From CF-118 sp035689345 (GTDB lineage: Bacteria > Chloroflexota > Dormibacteria > Dormibacterales > Dormibacteraceae): a stretch of 45,389 nucleotides of DNA. Position 1 is the stretch's first letter. The number at the start of each line of letters is the position of its first letter. Below, piece after piece: positions 8,503 to 17,098 of the stretch. The notes under the pieces are model-generated. The model ran no database searches. It was not told the origin of the DNA and worked only from the letters and a program-made list of their open reading frames with translations. The stretch lies in assembly GCA_035689345.1 (NCBI GenBank), contig DASSLR010000098.1:1-45389 (forward strand), given 5' to 3'. Position numbers and translations under genes: made by a program.

Positions 8503-9671
8503 CGCGCCGATACTTCGAATCCTTGGATCGCACACTTTTGCTCACCACGCGCGGGCTGCGCGCGTTCGGCTTCGGTTTTTCGGCGGTCCTGGTCGGCATC
8601 CACCTGGAGCACCGGGGCCTGGCAGCCGGGCTGATCGGTCTGACGCTCGGCCTCGGCCTGGCGGCGGCGTCGCTTTCGGGACTGGCCGCGGCGTGGACCG
8701 CGGCGCACGTCGGGCGGCGGGCGACGCTGGCGCTCTGCGGCGCGCTGATGGCGGTGACCGGCGCCGACCTGGCTGTCGCGTCGTCGCCATTGCTGCTCGT
8801 GCTCGCGGGCGTGCCGGGCATGCTCGGCGCAGCCAGCGTCGACCTCGGGCCCTTCGCCTCCGTCGAGCAGGCCATGCTGGCGGAGGCCGTGCCGCCGAAA
8901 GATCGCAACACGGCCTTCGGCCGCTACTCGTTCACCGGCGGGCTGCTGAACGCGGGGGGCGGGCTGTCGGCGGCGTTCGTGCCGGCGCAAGCCGCCGGTG
9001 CCTACTTCGGCCTGTACGCGGTGATCGGAGTTGTCACGGCGGCCATACCTCTGTTCATGAGCCGGAGCGTGGAGGCGCCGGGCGCAACCATCGCCTTCGG
9101 CAGGTTCCGGCCGCTCGCGTTCCTGGCCGGCCTGTTCGCGATCGACTCGCTCGGCGGCGGTTTCGTCGCGAACGCCGTCATCGCTTACTGGCTGCACGTT
9201 CGCTTCGGGGCGGGCACGCCTTTCCTCGGCCCCGCGTTTGCGGTGATCGCGCTGCTGCAGGCGGCTTCGTACGAGGTGTCCGGCAGGCTCGCGAACCGCA
9301 TCGGCCTGATCAACACGATGGTTTTCACGCACCTGCCGAGCAACGTGCTGCTGCTGCTGGTGCCGTTCGCGCCGAACCTCGACTCGGCGGTGATCCTGCT
9401 GTTCGCCCGATTCGCGCTGTCGCAGATGGACGTGCCCGCCCGGCAGGCGTACGTGGTGTCGCTCGTGCCGCCGGCCGAGCGGGCCGGCGCGGTGGCCATG
9501 ACCGGCGCGGTCCGCGGCGTGGCCCAGTCGATCGGGCCCGCCCTCGCCGGGATCGCCATCGGGGCGGCGTCGTTCGGGGTCCCGTTCTTTGCCGGAGGCG
9601 GGATCAAGATCGTGTACGACCTCGCGCTCTATCTGGGCTTCCGCAACCGCCCCGCCGAGCACGAGGCGTAG
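8487..9671 (+). CDS. MFS transporter
   Basis: A 394-residue polytopic membrane protein with about twelve hydrophobic segments and a major facilitator layout. A basic GRRAT loop follows the second helix, a central cytoplasmic loop lies around FGRFRPLAF, and a second half begins at AGLFAIDS. MQDVPARQAYVVSLVPPAERAGA-like text after helix 10 is typical of drug-efflux-like MFS proteins. No substrate can be assigned. The ATG at 8487 overlaps the peptidase start. A TTG at 8523 lies eight bases after GATACT and would remove the overlap, so the true start may be there. Confidence 0.85.
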   Translation: MPILASRRYFESLDRTLLLTTRGLRAFGFGFSAVLVGIHLEHRGLAAGLIGLTLGLGLAAASLSGLAAAWTAAHVGRRATLALCGALMAVTGADLAVASSPLLLVLAGVPGMLGAASVDLGPFASVEQAMLAEAVPPKDRNTAFGRYSFTGGLLNAGGGLSAAFVPAQAAGAYFGLYAVIGVVTAAIPLFMSRSVEAPGATIAFGRFRPLAFLAGLFAIDSLGGGFVANAVIAYWLHVRFGAGTPFLGPAFAVIALLQAASYEVSGRLANRIGLINTMVFTHLPSNVLLLLVPFAPNLDSAVILLFARFALSQMDVPARQAYVVSLVPPAERAGAVAMTGAVRGVAQSIGPALAGIAIGAASFGVPFFAGGGIKIVYDLALYLGFRNRPAEHEA

Positions 9672-9699
9672 GGAGGCGGCGGTCGCGCGTTCCTGATGC

Positions 9700-9915
9700 A
9701 TGTGGGTGCGCCGCGCCGCGCAGCTGATGGCCCTGTTCGGGCTTTACTCCCTCGGGCTGGCCGCGATCGGCGCCCGCTACAACGGGCACGGCACGAGCGG
9801 CTACACGACGGGGCTCATCGAGCTCGCCGTCGTGACCGTCCTGCTCGTGGTGCTGTCCGCGTTCGTGCTCACGCGCAAGCCACGTCCTAAGCCGCCGCTC
9901 GACCAGGACGAGTAA
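9700..9915 (+). CDS. Small two-helix membrane protein, unknown
   Basis: A 71-residue protein with two hydrophobic segments (about residues 8-24 and 38-57) separated by a polar YNGHGTSGYTT loop, ending in a basic then acidic tail (RKPRPKPPLDQDE). The ATG overlaps no other gene and starts 29 bases after the transporter stop, so it may share that transcript. I do not recognise a family. Confidence 0.6.
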   Translation: MWVRRAAQLMALFGLYSLGLAAIGARYNGHGTSGYTTGLIELAVVTVLLVVLSAFVLTRKPRPKPPLDQDE

Positions 9916-9921
9916 TCCGTT

Positions 9922-9943
9922 CACAAGGGGCGCCCCCTTTGTG
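9922..9943. terminator. Terminator-like palindrome after the small membrane protein gene
   Basis: A near-perfect palindrome running from CACAAGGGG to CCCCCTTTGTG starts seven bases after the stop codon at 9915. It lacks a following T-run, so either it acts as a weak or factor-assisted terminator, or it is a protein-binding site. Confidence 0.45.
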
Positions 9944-9998
9944 GAGAACCCCCCGAGCCCAGCTACGCATAGGCTGCTCAACTGCGACGTGGAGTCAT

Positions 9999-10017
9999 GG
10001 CTCGGCGAAGCCGAGCC
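9999..10017. promoter_or_regulatory. Strong hairpin upstream of the coiled-coil gene
   Basis: A perfect 8-bp stem, GGCTCGGC and GCCGAGCC, with a GAA loop. It sits 28 bases before the GTG at 10045 and just upstream of a TAAGTT -10-like hexamer at 10033-10038. It could be a terminator half or an operator for the next gene. It has no T-run. Confidence 0.4.
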
Positions 10018-10044
10018 AACCCTGCGACGCATTAAGTTGTGACC

Positions 10045-10563
10045 GTGCCGGATGACCTGGCCGGTCTCGCGGACGAAGAGCTCGAGCGCCGGATCGGCGA
10101 GATCCGGGCGCAGATGAGGCCGCTCGACGACCAGCTGAGCCGGCTGCGCACGCGGCGCGACGTCCTGCTCACCGAGAAGCGGCGCCGCGACCGCGGCGCG
10201 CATCGCGACGCCCGCGCGGAGCTGAAGGCGGGCATGAAGGCCGGCCGTTTTCCCAACGTCGCCGAGCTCGTGGCCGGAAGCCGGGAAGGCGCGCTCGAAG
10301 AGTTCGTCTTCAACCTGAAGACCGGCGGCGAGGTGCGCCTCGGATTCCCCGGCGCCCGCGCGCAGACCCTCGCTTTCACCGACGGGGCGCGGGCGGCCCA
10401 GGCCCGGGACCTGGCCGAGGCGGCGAAGCTGTACGAGGCCGGCTGGGAGCTCGGCAGCCCTGGCCGCCCCGGCGTCCGGGTCCATTTCCCGGGCACCCGC
10501 CAGGAGCGCCTCGTTCCCGCCGAGGAGGTATTCGCCCGGCCCCGGGAAACCGCCCCGGCGTAA
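10045..10563 (+). CDS. Coiled-coil hypothetical protein
   Basis: A roughly 172-residue soluble protein of unknown function. The first 60 residues are charged and heptad-like (EELERRIGEIRAQMRPLDDQ), predicting a helical coiled coil. The rest is a small mixed domain with conserved-looking LGFPGAR and VRVHFPGTR repeats, which may be two related half-motifs. There is no signal peptide or membrane segment. Two GTG starts exist, at 10039 and 10045. I prefer 10045 because a TAAGTT hexamer ends six bases before it. It stands alone between the two hairpins and the PBP gene. Confidence 0.7.
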   Translation: MPDDLAGLADEELERRIGEIRAQMRPLDDQLSRLRTRRDVLLTEKRRRDRGAHRDARAELKAGMKAGRFPNVAELVAGSREGALEEFVFNLKTGGEVRLGFPGARAQTLAFTDGARAAQARDLAEAAKLYEAGWELGSPGRPGVRVHFPGTRQERLVPAEEVFARPRETAPA

Positions 10564-10603
10564 CCCCCCACCCGGGGCGGGCGTTAGGGTCAGGCGGGAG
10601 CGC

Positions 10604-10609
10604 TAGACT
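10604..10609 (+). promoter_or_regulatory. Putative -10 element of the PBP gene
   Basis: TAGACT fits TANNNT. With a start point about seven bases downstream, the mRNA would have a leader of about 14 bases before the ATG at 10630. No good -35 is visible. Confidence 0.4.
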
Positions 10610-10629
10610 TGCATGCGCTTCTCCAACCT

Positions 10630-12843
10630 ATGGGTCGAAACGTTCCTGAGAAGATCAAGACCAAGGGTGGACACCAGCCCAGGGCGCGCATTCACGCCGG
10701 CTGGTCCCCCATCGGACAGCATCACCGCAGGGTGGCGTGGCTCCGCCTGCTAGGCATTGTCGTCGCCGTGCTGCTCGTGCTCGGCTTCGCTGTGGACGCC
10801 TACGCGCAGACCTTCTTCGACAGCCTTCCCTCGATCCACGGGCTCGACAGCGCCGCCTTCGCGGGCGACACGCTGATCACCGACCGCAACGGCAAAGAGC
10901 TCGCCGACGTCGGCTACCACACGGGCGACCACCGGCTCGCCGTGCGGTTGAAGGACGTGAACTCGAGCATGATCAACGCGACCATCGCGATCGAGGACAG
11001 GAACTTCTACACCAACCCCGGCTTCGACACGATGGCCATCCTCCGCGCCCTTTATGACGACCTGCGCACCGGCCACATCGTCAGTGGCGCCAGCACCATC
11101 ACCCAGCAGCTCGCCAAGCAACAGTTCCTCACGCCCGACCAGACGTACAGCCGCAAGATCAAAGAGCTGGCGCTCGCGTACGAGCTGAGTCAGACCTACT
11201 CCAAGGACCAGATTCTCGAGCTTTACCTCAACAAGAGCTTCTACGGCGCGCAGTCGTACGGTGTCGAGGCGGCGGCCGAGTCGTACTTCCACATCCACGC
11301 GTCGCAGCTCGACCTCGCGCAGGCGGCGGTGCTCGCCGGCCTCCCCCAGGCCCCAACCGAGTACAACCCTGTGCTCAACCCGGACGCCGCGAAGGACCGC
11401 CAGAAGCAGGTGCTGGACGCGATGGTGCGCGCCTACGACGTAACTCACGTCACGCAGACGATGGCCGACGAAGCCTTCGCCGAGAAGCTCACCTACTACG
11501 CTCCCGTGAACACCGCCCTGGCCCCGTTCTTCGTCGACTACGTGCAGCTCGAGCTCAAGCAGCTCGGGTTCCAGCCGGGAGTCGAGCAGCTCAACGTCAA
11601 GACAACTCTCGACTACGGCCTTCAGGCACAGGGCGAGAACGTCGTGCGGAGCAACCTCAAGGCGAACCTCTATCGCGACAGGACCGGCCAGCTGTCATCG
11701 GCGATGGTGGCGATGGATCCTCGCACGGGTGAGATCCTGGTCATGGTCGGCGGTCCGGACTACAACTCCACGGCCAACGGCGCCAAGATCAACCTCGCGA
11801 CGACGCCGCGCAACATGGGCTCGTCGATGAAGCCGTACACGTACGGCGCCGTCATCAACGCACGCGTCGCCACGGTGGACACGCCCATCTACGACGGGCC
11901 GAGCCCACTCGTCTACAAGGACGCGTACAGCACGACCAACATCTACAACTACGACCACAGGTCGCATGGCGTGCTGCCGCTGAAGAAGGCGTTCGCCGAA
12001 TCGCTCAACATCTGCGCGGTCAAGGCCGAGCTTTCGATCGGGGTGCCGTCGGTGCTCGCGTGGATGCGCAACCTCGGTGTGACCCCGCGGTACATCAAGG
12101 CGAACCCCGACGGCTCCTACACGTCAGACACCAACGCGCCGCCCGACGAGTACGGTCCGAGCCTGACGCTCGGCGGCTACCCGATCACGTTGCTCGAGCA
12201 CGTCGCGGGCATCGAGACCTACGCCAACATGGGCGTCTACCACACGCCGGAGGCGATCCTGCAGGTCACCGACTCGCAGGGCAACATCCTCTACCAGACG
12301 AACCCCGACCAGCGCTCGCGCCTGGCCATCGACCCCGGAGTGGCGTACATCATGGCCCAGATCATGGCCGACGACAACAACCGCGCCGCGATCTTCGGCT
12401 ACAACAGCGCGCTGCACTGGAACAACCACACGGTCGCGGCGAAGACGGGGACGACCGACAACTTCAAGGACGCCGTCACCGTCGCGTTCAACCCGATCCT
12501 GGCCGTCGGCCTGTGGGTCGGCGACATCCTGGGCAACAACCACTTCATGATCCAGGGCTCCGACGGCGTCTACGTCGCGTCGCCCGGCGTGCACACCTTC
12601 GTCAACATCGCTCTGCAAGGCGTGCCGGCAAACCTCTGGTACTCCAAGCCGCCGGACGTCGTGCCCGGGCCGAACAACAGCTGGTACCTCAGCGACACCA
12701 CCAGCATCTCGAAGCTGCCCGGCGACAGCGCCCCGAGCCCGACGCCGACCCCGGTGAACATCAACCCACCGAATGACCCCGGAACGGGTCCAGTCATCGC
12801 GCCGCCGCCGAGCCCGTCGCCTGTCGTCACGGTGTCGCCCTAG
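10630..12843 (+). CDS. Class A penicillin-binding protein (transglycosylase and transpeptidase)
   Basis: A roughly 737-residue bifunctional peptidoglycan synthase, numbered from the ATG at 10630. It has a basic cytoplasmic start and one transmembrane helix (about 35-58). The GT51 domain (about 75-260) has IEDRNFYTN (catalytic Glu122), GASTITQQLAKQ and RKIKELALAYELS. The transpeptidase domain (about 350-640) has Ser398-x-x-Lys401 in GSSMKPY, Ser458-Leu-Asn460, and Lys605-Thr-Gly in AAKTGTTDNFKD. The GT51 EDxxFxxHxG motif has Asn in place of His. A Ser/Pro/Thr-rich tail (about 690-737) follows. A TTG at 10609 would add seven residues. It polymerises and cross-links peptidoglycan outside the membrane. 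Confidence 0.95.
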   Translation: MGRNVPEKIKTKGGHQPRARIHAGWSPIGQHHRRVAWLRLLGIVVAVLLVLGFAVDAYAQTFFDSLPSIHGLDSAAFAGDTLITDRNGKELADVGYHTGDHRLAVRLKDVNSSMINATIAIEDRNFYTNPGFDTMAILRALYDDLRTGHIVSGASTITQQLAKQQFLTPDQTYSRKIKELALAYELSQTYSKDQILELYLNKSFYGAQSYGVEAAAESYFHIHASQLDLAQAAVLAGLPQAPTEYNPVLNPDAAKDRQKQVLDAMVRAYDVTHVTQTMADEAFAEKLTYYAPVNTALAPFFVDYVQLELKQLGFQPGVEQLNVKTTLDYGLQAQGENVVRSNLKANLYRDRTGQLSSAMVAMDPRTGEILVMVGGPDYNSTANGAKINLATTPRNMGSSMKPYTYGAVINARVATVDTPIYDGPSPLVYKDAYSTTNIYNYDHRSHGVLPLKKAFAESLNICAVKAELSIGVPSVLAWMRNLGVTPRYIKANPDGSYTSDTNAPPDEYGPSLTLGGYPITLLEHVAGIETYANMGVYHTPEAILQVTDSQGNILYQTNPDQRSRLAIDPGVAYIMAQIMADDNNRAAIFGYNSALHWNNHTVAAKTGTTDNFKDAVTVAFNPILAVGLWVGDILGNNHFMIQGSDGVYVASPGVHTFVNIALQGVPANLWYSKPPDVVPGPNNSWYLSDTTSISKLPGDSAPSPTPTPVNINPPNDPGTGPVIAPPPSPSPVVTVSP

Positions 12844-12864
12844 CCCGAGCTCGCAGGCGCTCCG

Positions 12865-12870
12865 TAGAAT
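12865..12870 (+). promoter_or_regulatory. -10 element of tig (apparently leaderless)
   Basis: TAGAAT ends nine bases before the tig ATG at 12880, so transcription should begin at or near the start codon. The same hexamer precedes clpP and rplU. No convincing -35 is visible. Confidence 0.6.
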
Positions 12871-12879
12871 CGGGCGGCG

Positions 12880-14211
12880 ATGCCCGCCGCCCTCTCCGTG
12901 GTCACCGAGACGCTTCCCAAGAGCCAGGTGGGCATGACCATCGAGGTTCCGGCGGAGCTCGTCGACGCCACCTATGAGCGCGTGCTCAACCGCGTGGCAT
13001 CACGCGCGAAGATCGAAGGCTTCCGCCCGGGCCGCGCGCCTCGCCAGCTCGTCGAGGCTCGGATCGGTCCCGCGGCGCTGCGCGAAGAGGTCGTCGAGAC
13101 CATCGTGCCCGAGGTGCTGCAGCAGGCCATGCGCGAGAAGTCGATCGAGCCGATCGACAATCCCGACGTGGAGGTGCTGGAGCTCGAACGCGGCCGTCCG
13201 GCTCGCCTGAAGGCGACCATCACCGTCATGCCCGAGGTCACGCTGGGCGATGTCACCCGGCTCAACGCCGAAGACGCGCCGGCGGTCGAGGTCACCGACG
13301 AGATGCTTGCCCGCCGCCTGGACGACGTGCGCGAGCCGCTCGCCGAGATCACGCCGGTCGAGCGCGAGCTGAGGATGGGCGACGTCGCGGTCATCGACGT
13401 CGAGGTCGAGGCCGACGGGGCGGTTGTCGAGTCGGAGTCGCGCAAGGCCATGGAGGCGGAGCTCAAGGAGCGCGTGCTGCTGCCTGAGCTGCTGGCCGTG
13501 CTTCCCGGCACGTTCGTCGAGGAGCAGCGCGAGGCCAAGGTCACGTTTCCGGAGGACTACTCGGAGCCGAAGCTGGCGGGCAAAGAGGCGACGATCCGCG
13601 TCACCGTCCGCGGCGTGAAGGAGAAGGTCCTGCCCGAGCTCACCGACGAGCTCGCCGTCCAGCTGAGCGGCGGCAAGCAGCAGACCGTGGACGAGTACCG
13701 GGCGGCGATTCGCACCGACCTCGAGGCGGCCGCCGAGGCCATGTCGCGCATGGCCCGCGAGCAGGCGCTGGTCAAGGCGCTGGTCGACGCCTCCCAGGTG
13801 GAGCTGCCGGACGCGCTCGTCGAGAAGGAGCTGGCGACGCAGCTCGAGTCGATGGAGCGCAGCCTCGGCCGCCAGGGCCTGCGCCTCGATCGCTACTTCG
13901 AGTACCTGGGGAAAACCGTGCCGCAGTGGGCCGCCGAAGAGCGAGCGGACGCCGAGGCCAGGCTCAAGGTGGATCTCGTGCTGGACGAGTTCGCGAAGCG
14001 GGAGGGCATCGAGCCCGCCGAGGCCGAGGTGGACGCCTATATCGAGGAACAGGCGGTGAAGGACGAGGAGCTGGCCGGCCGCATCCCAGAGGTCAAGAAG
14101 AGCGCGTCCGCCCGCCGCTACTTCGCCTCGAGGCTCCGCCGGCTGAAGGTGCTCGACCGGCTTTCGGAAGTAGGCGGCGCCACCGAGCCGGCGAAGACGT
14201 CGTCGACTTGA
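12880..14211 (+). CDS. tig: Trigger factor (ribosome-associated chaperone)
   Basis: A 443-residue trigger factor. The N-terminal ribosome-binding domain has the signature GFRPGRAPRQLV (about residues 47-58). A PPIase-like FKBP domain follows (about 165-250), including RMGDVAVIDVEVEADG and VTFPEDYSEPKLAGKEA. The C-terminal helical chaperone domain fills the rest. The length is typical of the family. It binds nascent chains at the ribosome exit tunnel. It lies directly upstream of clpP and clpX, the classic tig-clpP-clpX order, linking folding to proteolysis. Confidence 0.97.
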   Translation: MPAALSVVTETLPKSQVGMTIEVPAELVDATYERVLNRVASRAKIEGFRPGRAPRQLVEARIGPAALREEVVETIVPEVLQQAMREKSIEPIDNPDVEVLELERGRPARLKATITVMPEVTLGDVTRLNAEDAPAVEVTDEMLARRLDDVREPLAEITPVERELRMGDVAVIDVEVEADGAVVESESRKAMEAELKERVLLPELLAVLPGTFVEEQREAKVTFPEDYSEPKLAGKEATIRVTVRGVKEKVLPELTDELAVQLSGGKQQTVDEYRAAIRTDLEAAAEAMSRMAREQALVKALVDASQVELPDALVEKELATQLESMERSLGRQGLRLDRYFEYLGKTVPQWAAEERADAEARLKVDLVLDEFAKREGIEPAEAEVDAYIEEQAVKDEELAGRIPEVKKSASARRYFASRLRRLKVLDRLSEVGGATEPAKTSST

Positions 14212-14239
14212 CGGAATCCAGAGGGGGGCTGTCTAGAAT
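14208..14239 (+). promoter_or_regulatory. clpP promoter (TTGACG ... TAGAAT)
   Basis: TTGACG at 14208-14213 overlaps the tig stop codon, and TAGAAT lies at 14234-14239 with a 20-base spacer, somewhat long. TAGAAT ends seven bases before an in-frame GTG at 14247, so this promoter would give a leaderless clpP message starting there rather than at the ATG inside the hexamer. Confidence 0.55.
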
Positions 14240-14906
14240 GAACCAAGTGCCAGGAACGGAACGACCCGCGTCATACCTCGTCCCGATGGTCGTCGAGAAC
14301 ACGGGTCGTGGCGAGCGAGCTTTCGACATCTACTCGCGGCTGCTGAAAGACCGGATCGTCTTCATCGGCACGCCGATCGACGACCAGGTCGCGAACCTGG
14401 TCGTGGCGCAGCTCCTCTTCCTTCAGTCGGAGGATCCCGAGAAGGAGATCGCGCTCTACATCAACAGCCCGGGCGGCAACGTCACCGCGGGCCTAGCGAT
14501 CTACGACACCATGCAGTACATCCGGCCGCCGGTGTCGACCATCTGCATCGGCATGGCCTACTCGATGGCCGCCGTGTTGCTCGCGGGCGGGGCGAAGGGC
14601 CAGCGCTACGCGCTGCCCCACGCCAACATCCTCATCCACCAGCCGTGGGGAGGCATGCAGGGCCAGGCCACGGACATCCAGATCCACGCCAAGGAGATCC
14701 TGCGCACGCGCGAGCAGTTGAACCAGATCCTCTCGCGTCACACGGGCCAGAAGATGGAGAAGGTGACGCAGGACACGGAGCGCGACTACTTCCTGACCTC
14801 TGAGGCCGCGAAGGAGTACGGGCTCATCGACGACATCATCCTCACGCCGCCCAAGGTGGGGGATAAGGAAAAGGAAAAGGAGAAGGTCGGAGCCGCCGCG
14901 AAATGA
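14238..14906 (+). CDS. clpP: ClpP protease subunit
   Basis: A 222-residue ATP-dependent Clp protease proteolytic subunit from the ATG at 14238; if the TAGAAT promoter is used, translation would start at GTG 14247. The catalytic triad is Ser109 in CIGMAYSMAAVLLAGG, His134 in ILIHQPWGG, and Asp183 in DTERDYFLTSEAA. YINSPGGNVTAG is the oxyanion region. GMAYSM replaces the commoner GQAASM around the serine. The last 15 residues are a Lys/Glu-rich tail (DKEKEKEK). The stop overlaps the next start as ATGA. It forms the chambered protease fed by ClpX. Confidence 0.97.
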   Translation: MNQVPGTERPASYLVPMVVENTGRGERAFDIYSRLLKDRIVFIGTPIDDQVANLVVAQLLFLQSEDPEKEIALYINSPGGNVTAGLAIYDTMQYIRPPVSTICIGMAYSMAAVLLAGGAKGQRYALPHANILIHQPWGGMQGQATDIQIHAKEILRTREQLNQILSRHTGQKMEKVTQDTERDYFLTSEAAKEYGLIDDIILTPPKVGDKEKEKEKVGAAAK

Positions 14907-15097
14907 TCTTTCGCAGGAAGAGCAAGGACAGCGGGGTCCAACGGCACAAGCCGAAATGCTCCTTCTGCGGCAAGCTGCAGGGAGAGCGAGGCGTGCGTCT
15001 CGTGGCCGGCTCGGGAGTCTTCATCTGCAGCGAGTGCATAAGCCTTGCGAACGAGATTCTCTGGGGCCATAATCCCCCGGCACCGGCTTCGTCTTGA
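14903..15097 (+). CDS. Stand-alone ClpX-type zinc-binding domain protein
   Basis: A 64-residue protein consisting almost entirely of a ClpX N-terminal zinc finger. Ligands Cys19 and Cys22 lie in CSFCGK, and Cys42 and Cys45 in FICSECI. The intervening VRLVAGSGVFIC is nearly the same as KLVAGPGVFIC in the ClpX next door. It has no AAA+ module. The ATG overlaps the clpP stop by four bases (ATGA), so it is translationally coupled to clpP, and clpX starts 31 bases downstream. In ClpX this domain dimerises and docks adaptors and substrates. A solo copy could act as an adaptor, decoy or modulator, which is inference. Confidence 0.88.
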   Translation: MIFRRKSKDSGVQRHKPKCSFCGKLQGERGVRLVAGSGVFICSECISLANEILWGHNPPAPASS

Positions 15098-15128
15098 TGA
15101 ACAGAATGGCTAGGACCACGAGGTACCA

Positions 15129-16406
<1,278 letters not shown>

Positions 16407-16511
16407 CCCCGCGCCGAATAGCCCGCCGCTGCCGGCACTCGCGGGTATCCGGGCAAGACTTTCAGCGTCGGTGCGCGGGGAGATCAGCCGTGGCCGGCGC
16501 ACTTATCGGTC

Positions 16512-16997
16512 GTGCTGACTGACTTAGTAACCCGTCTCGGCCACGCAATCGTCAGCGGTTTGATCCGCTTCGATGTCAGCAAGCTTGTGCCGGCCTCTGG
16601 CGAGACACGCCAAGCGAGCGCGTTATTTGCCTGGGGACGGCTGTGCATCGCCAACGTCGAGAGAATGACGGCGTGGCTCGTGATATGGCCGGCCGCACAT
16701 TTCGCGATGATCGGCGTTCTGCTTGCGCTCGGCTTCAAGAGCGCCCCGACTTATGTGGCCGTGCCGGTCGAGTTGATTCCGGGCGGCATGCTCGCCTGGT
16801 CGTTGCCACGTGCGGGTTTCACATTTCGTCGGACCGAACGAATTTCGGCGGCCCTCGATGCAGCAGCCTCGCACAAGGAGGATCCGCCCAGGTGGGCTGT
16901 CACCCTTGACTGGCGATACCGCCTGCTGCGCGGGAGCGACGGGGAGATCGCGCTGCTGGCGGGGGTGTCTTTGCTGTGGGTGCTGTCGGCTCGCTAA
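16512..16997 (+). CDS. Hypothetical membrane protein
   Basis: A 161-residue protein from a GTG start, with two or three hydrophobic segments (about residues 52-75, 80-98 and 146-159). Base composition is lower in GC and codon use looser than in neighbours (TTA, GTA and CAA appear), which may indicate recent acquisition or weak selection. No family recognised. About 100 bases on each side hold no other gene or clear hairpin. The reading frame could be spurious, but it has better hydrophobic patterning than the overlapping minus-strand frames. Confidence 0.5.
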   Translation: MLTDLVTRLGHAIVSGLIRFDVSKLVPASGETRQASALFAWGRLCIANVERMTAWLVIWPAAHFAMIGVLLALGFKSAPTYVAVPVELIPGGMLAWSLPRAGFTFRRTERISAALDAAASHKEDPPRWAVTLDWRYRLLRGSDGEIALLAGVSLLWVLSAR

Positions 16998-17098
16998 GAT
17001 TCCCATCGTGAGCCGCGCCGAGACCGTATCTGTAGCCTCGCCGGCCCTGTCGCGCTAACCGCGACCATCCCGCCGGCGCAAACAAACCCGAGCATGAG

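Noticed and set aside
13926..14237. N-terminal extension of ClpP upstream of 14238
   Set aside because: The extension overlaps the end of trigger factor, reads as Arg/Gly-rich shadow text, and the clpP promoter lies after it.
16623..17006. Minus-strand frame over the 16512 membrane gene
   Set aside because: Polar Arg/His/Gln-rich text without motif. The plus-strand frame has clearer hydrophobic helices, although neither is certain.
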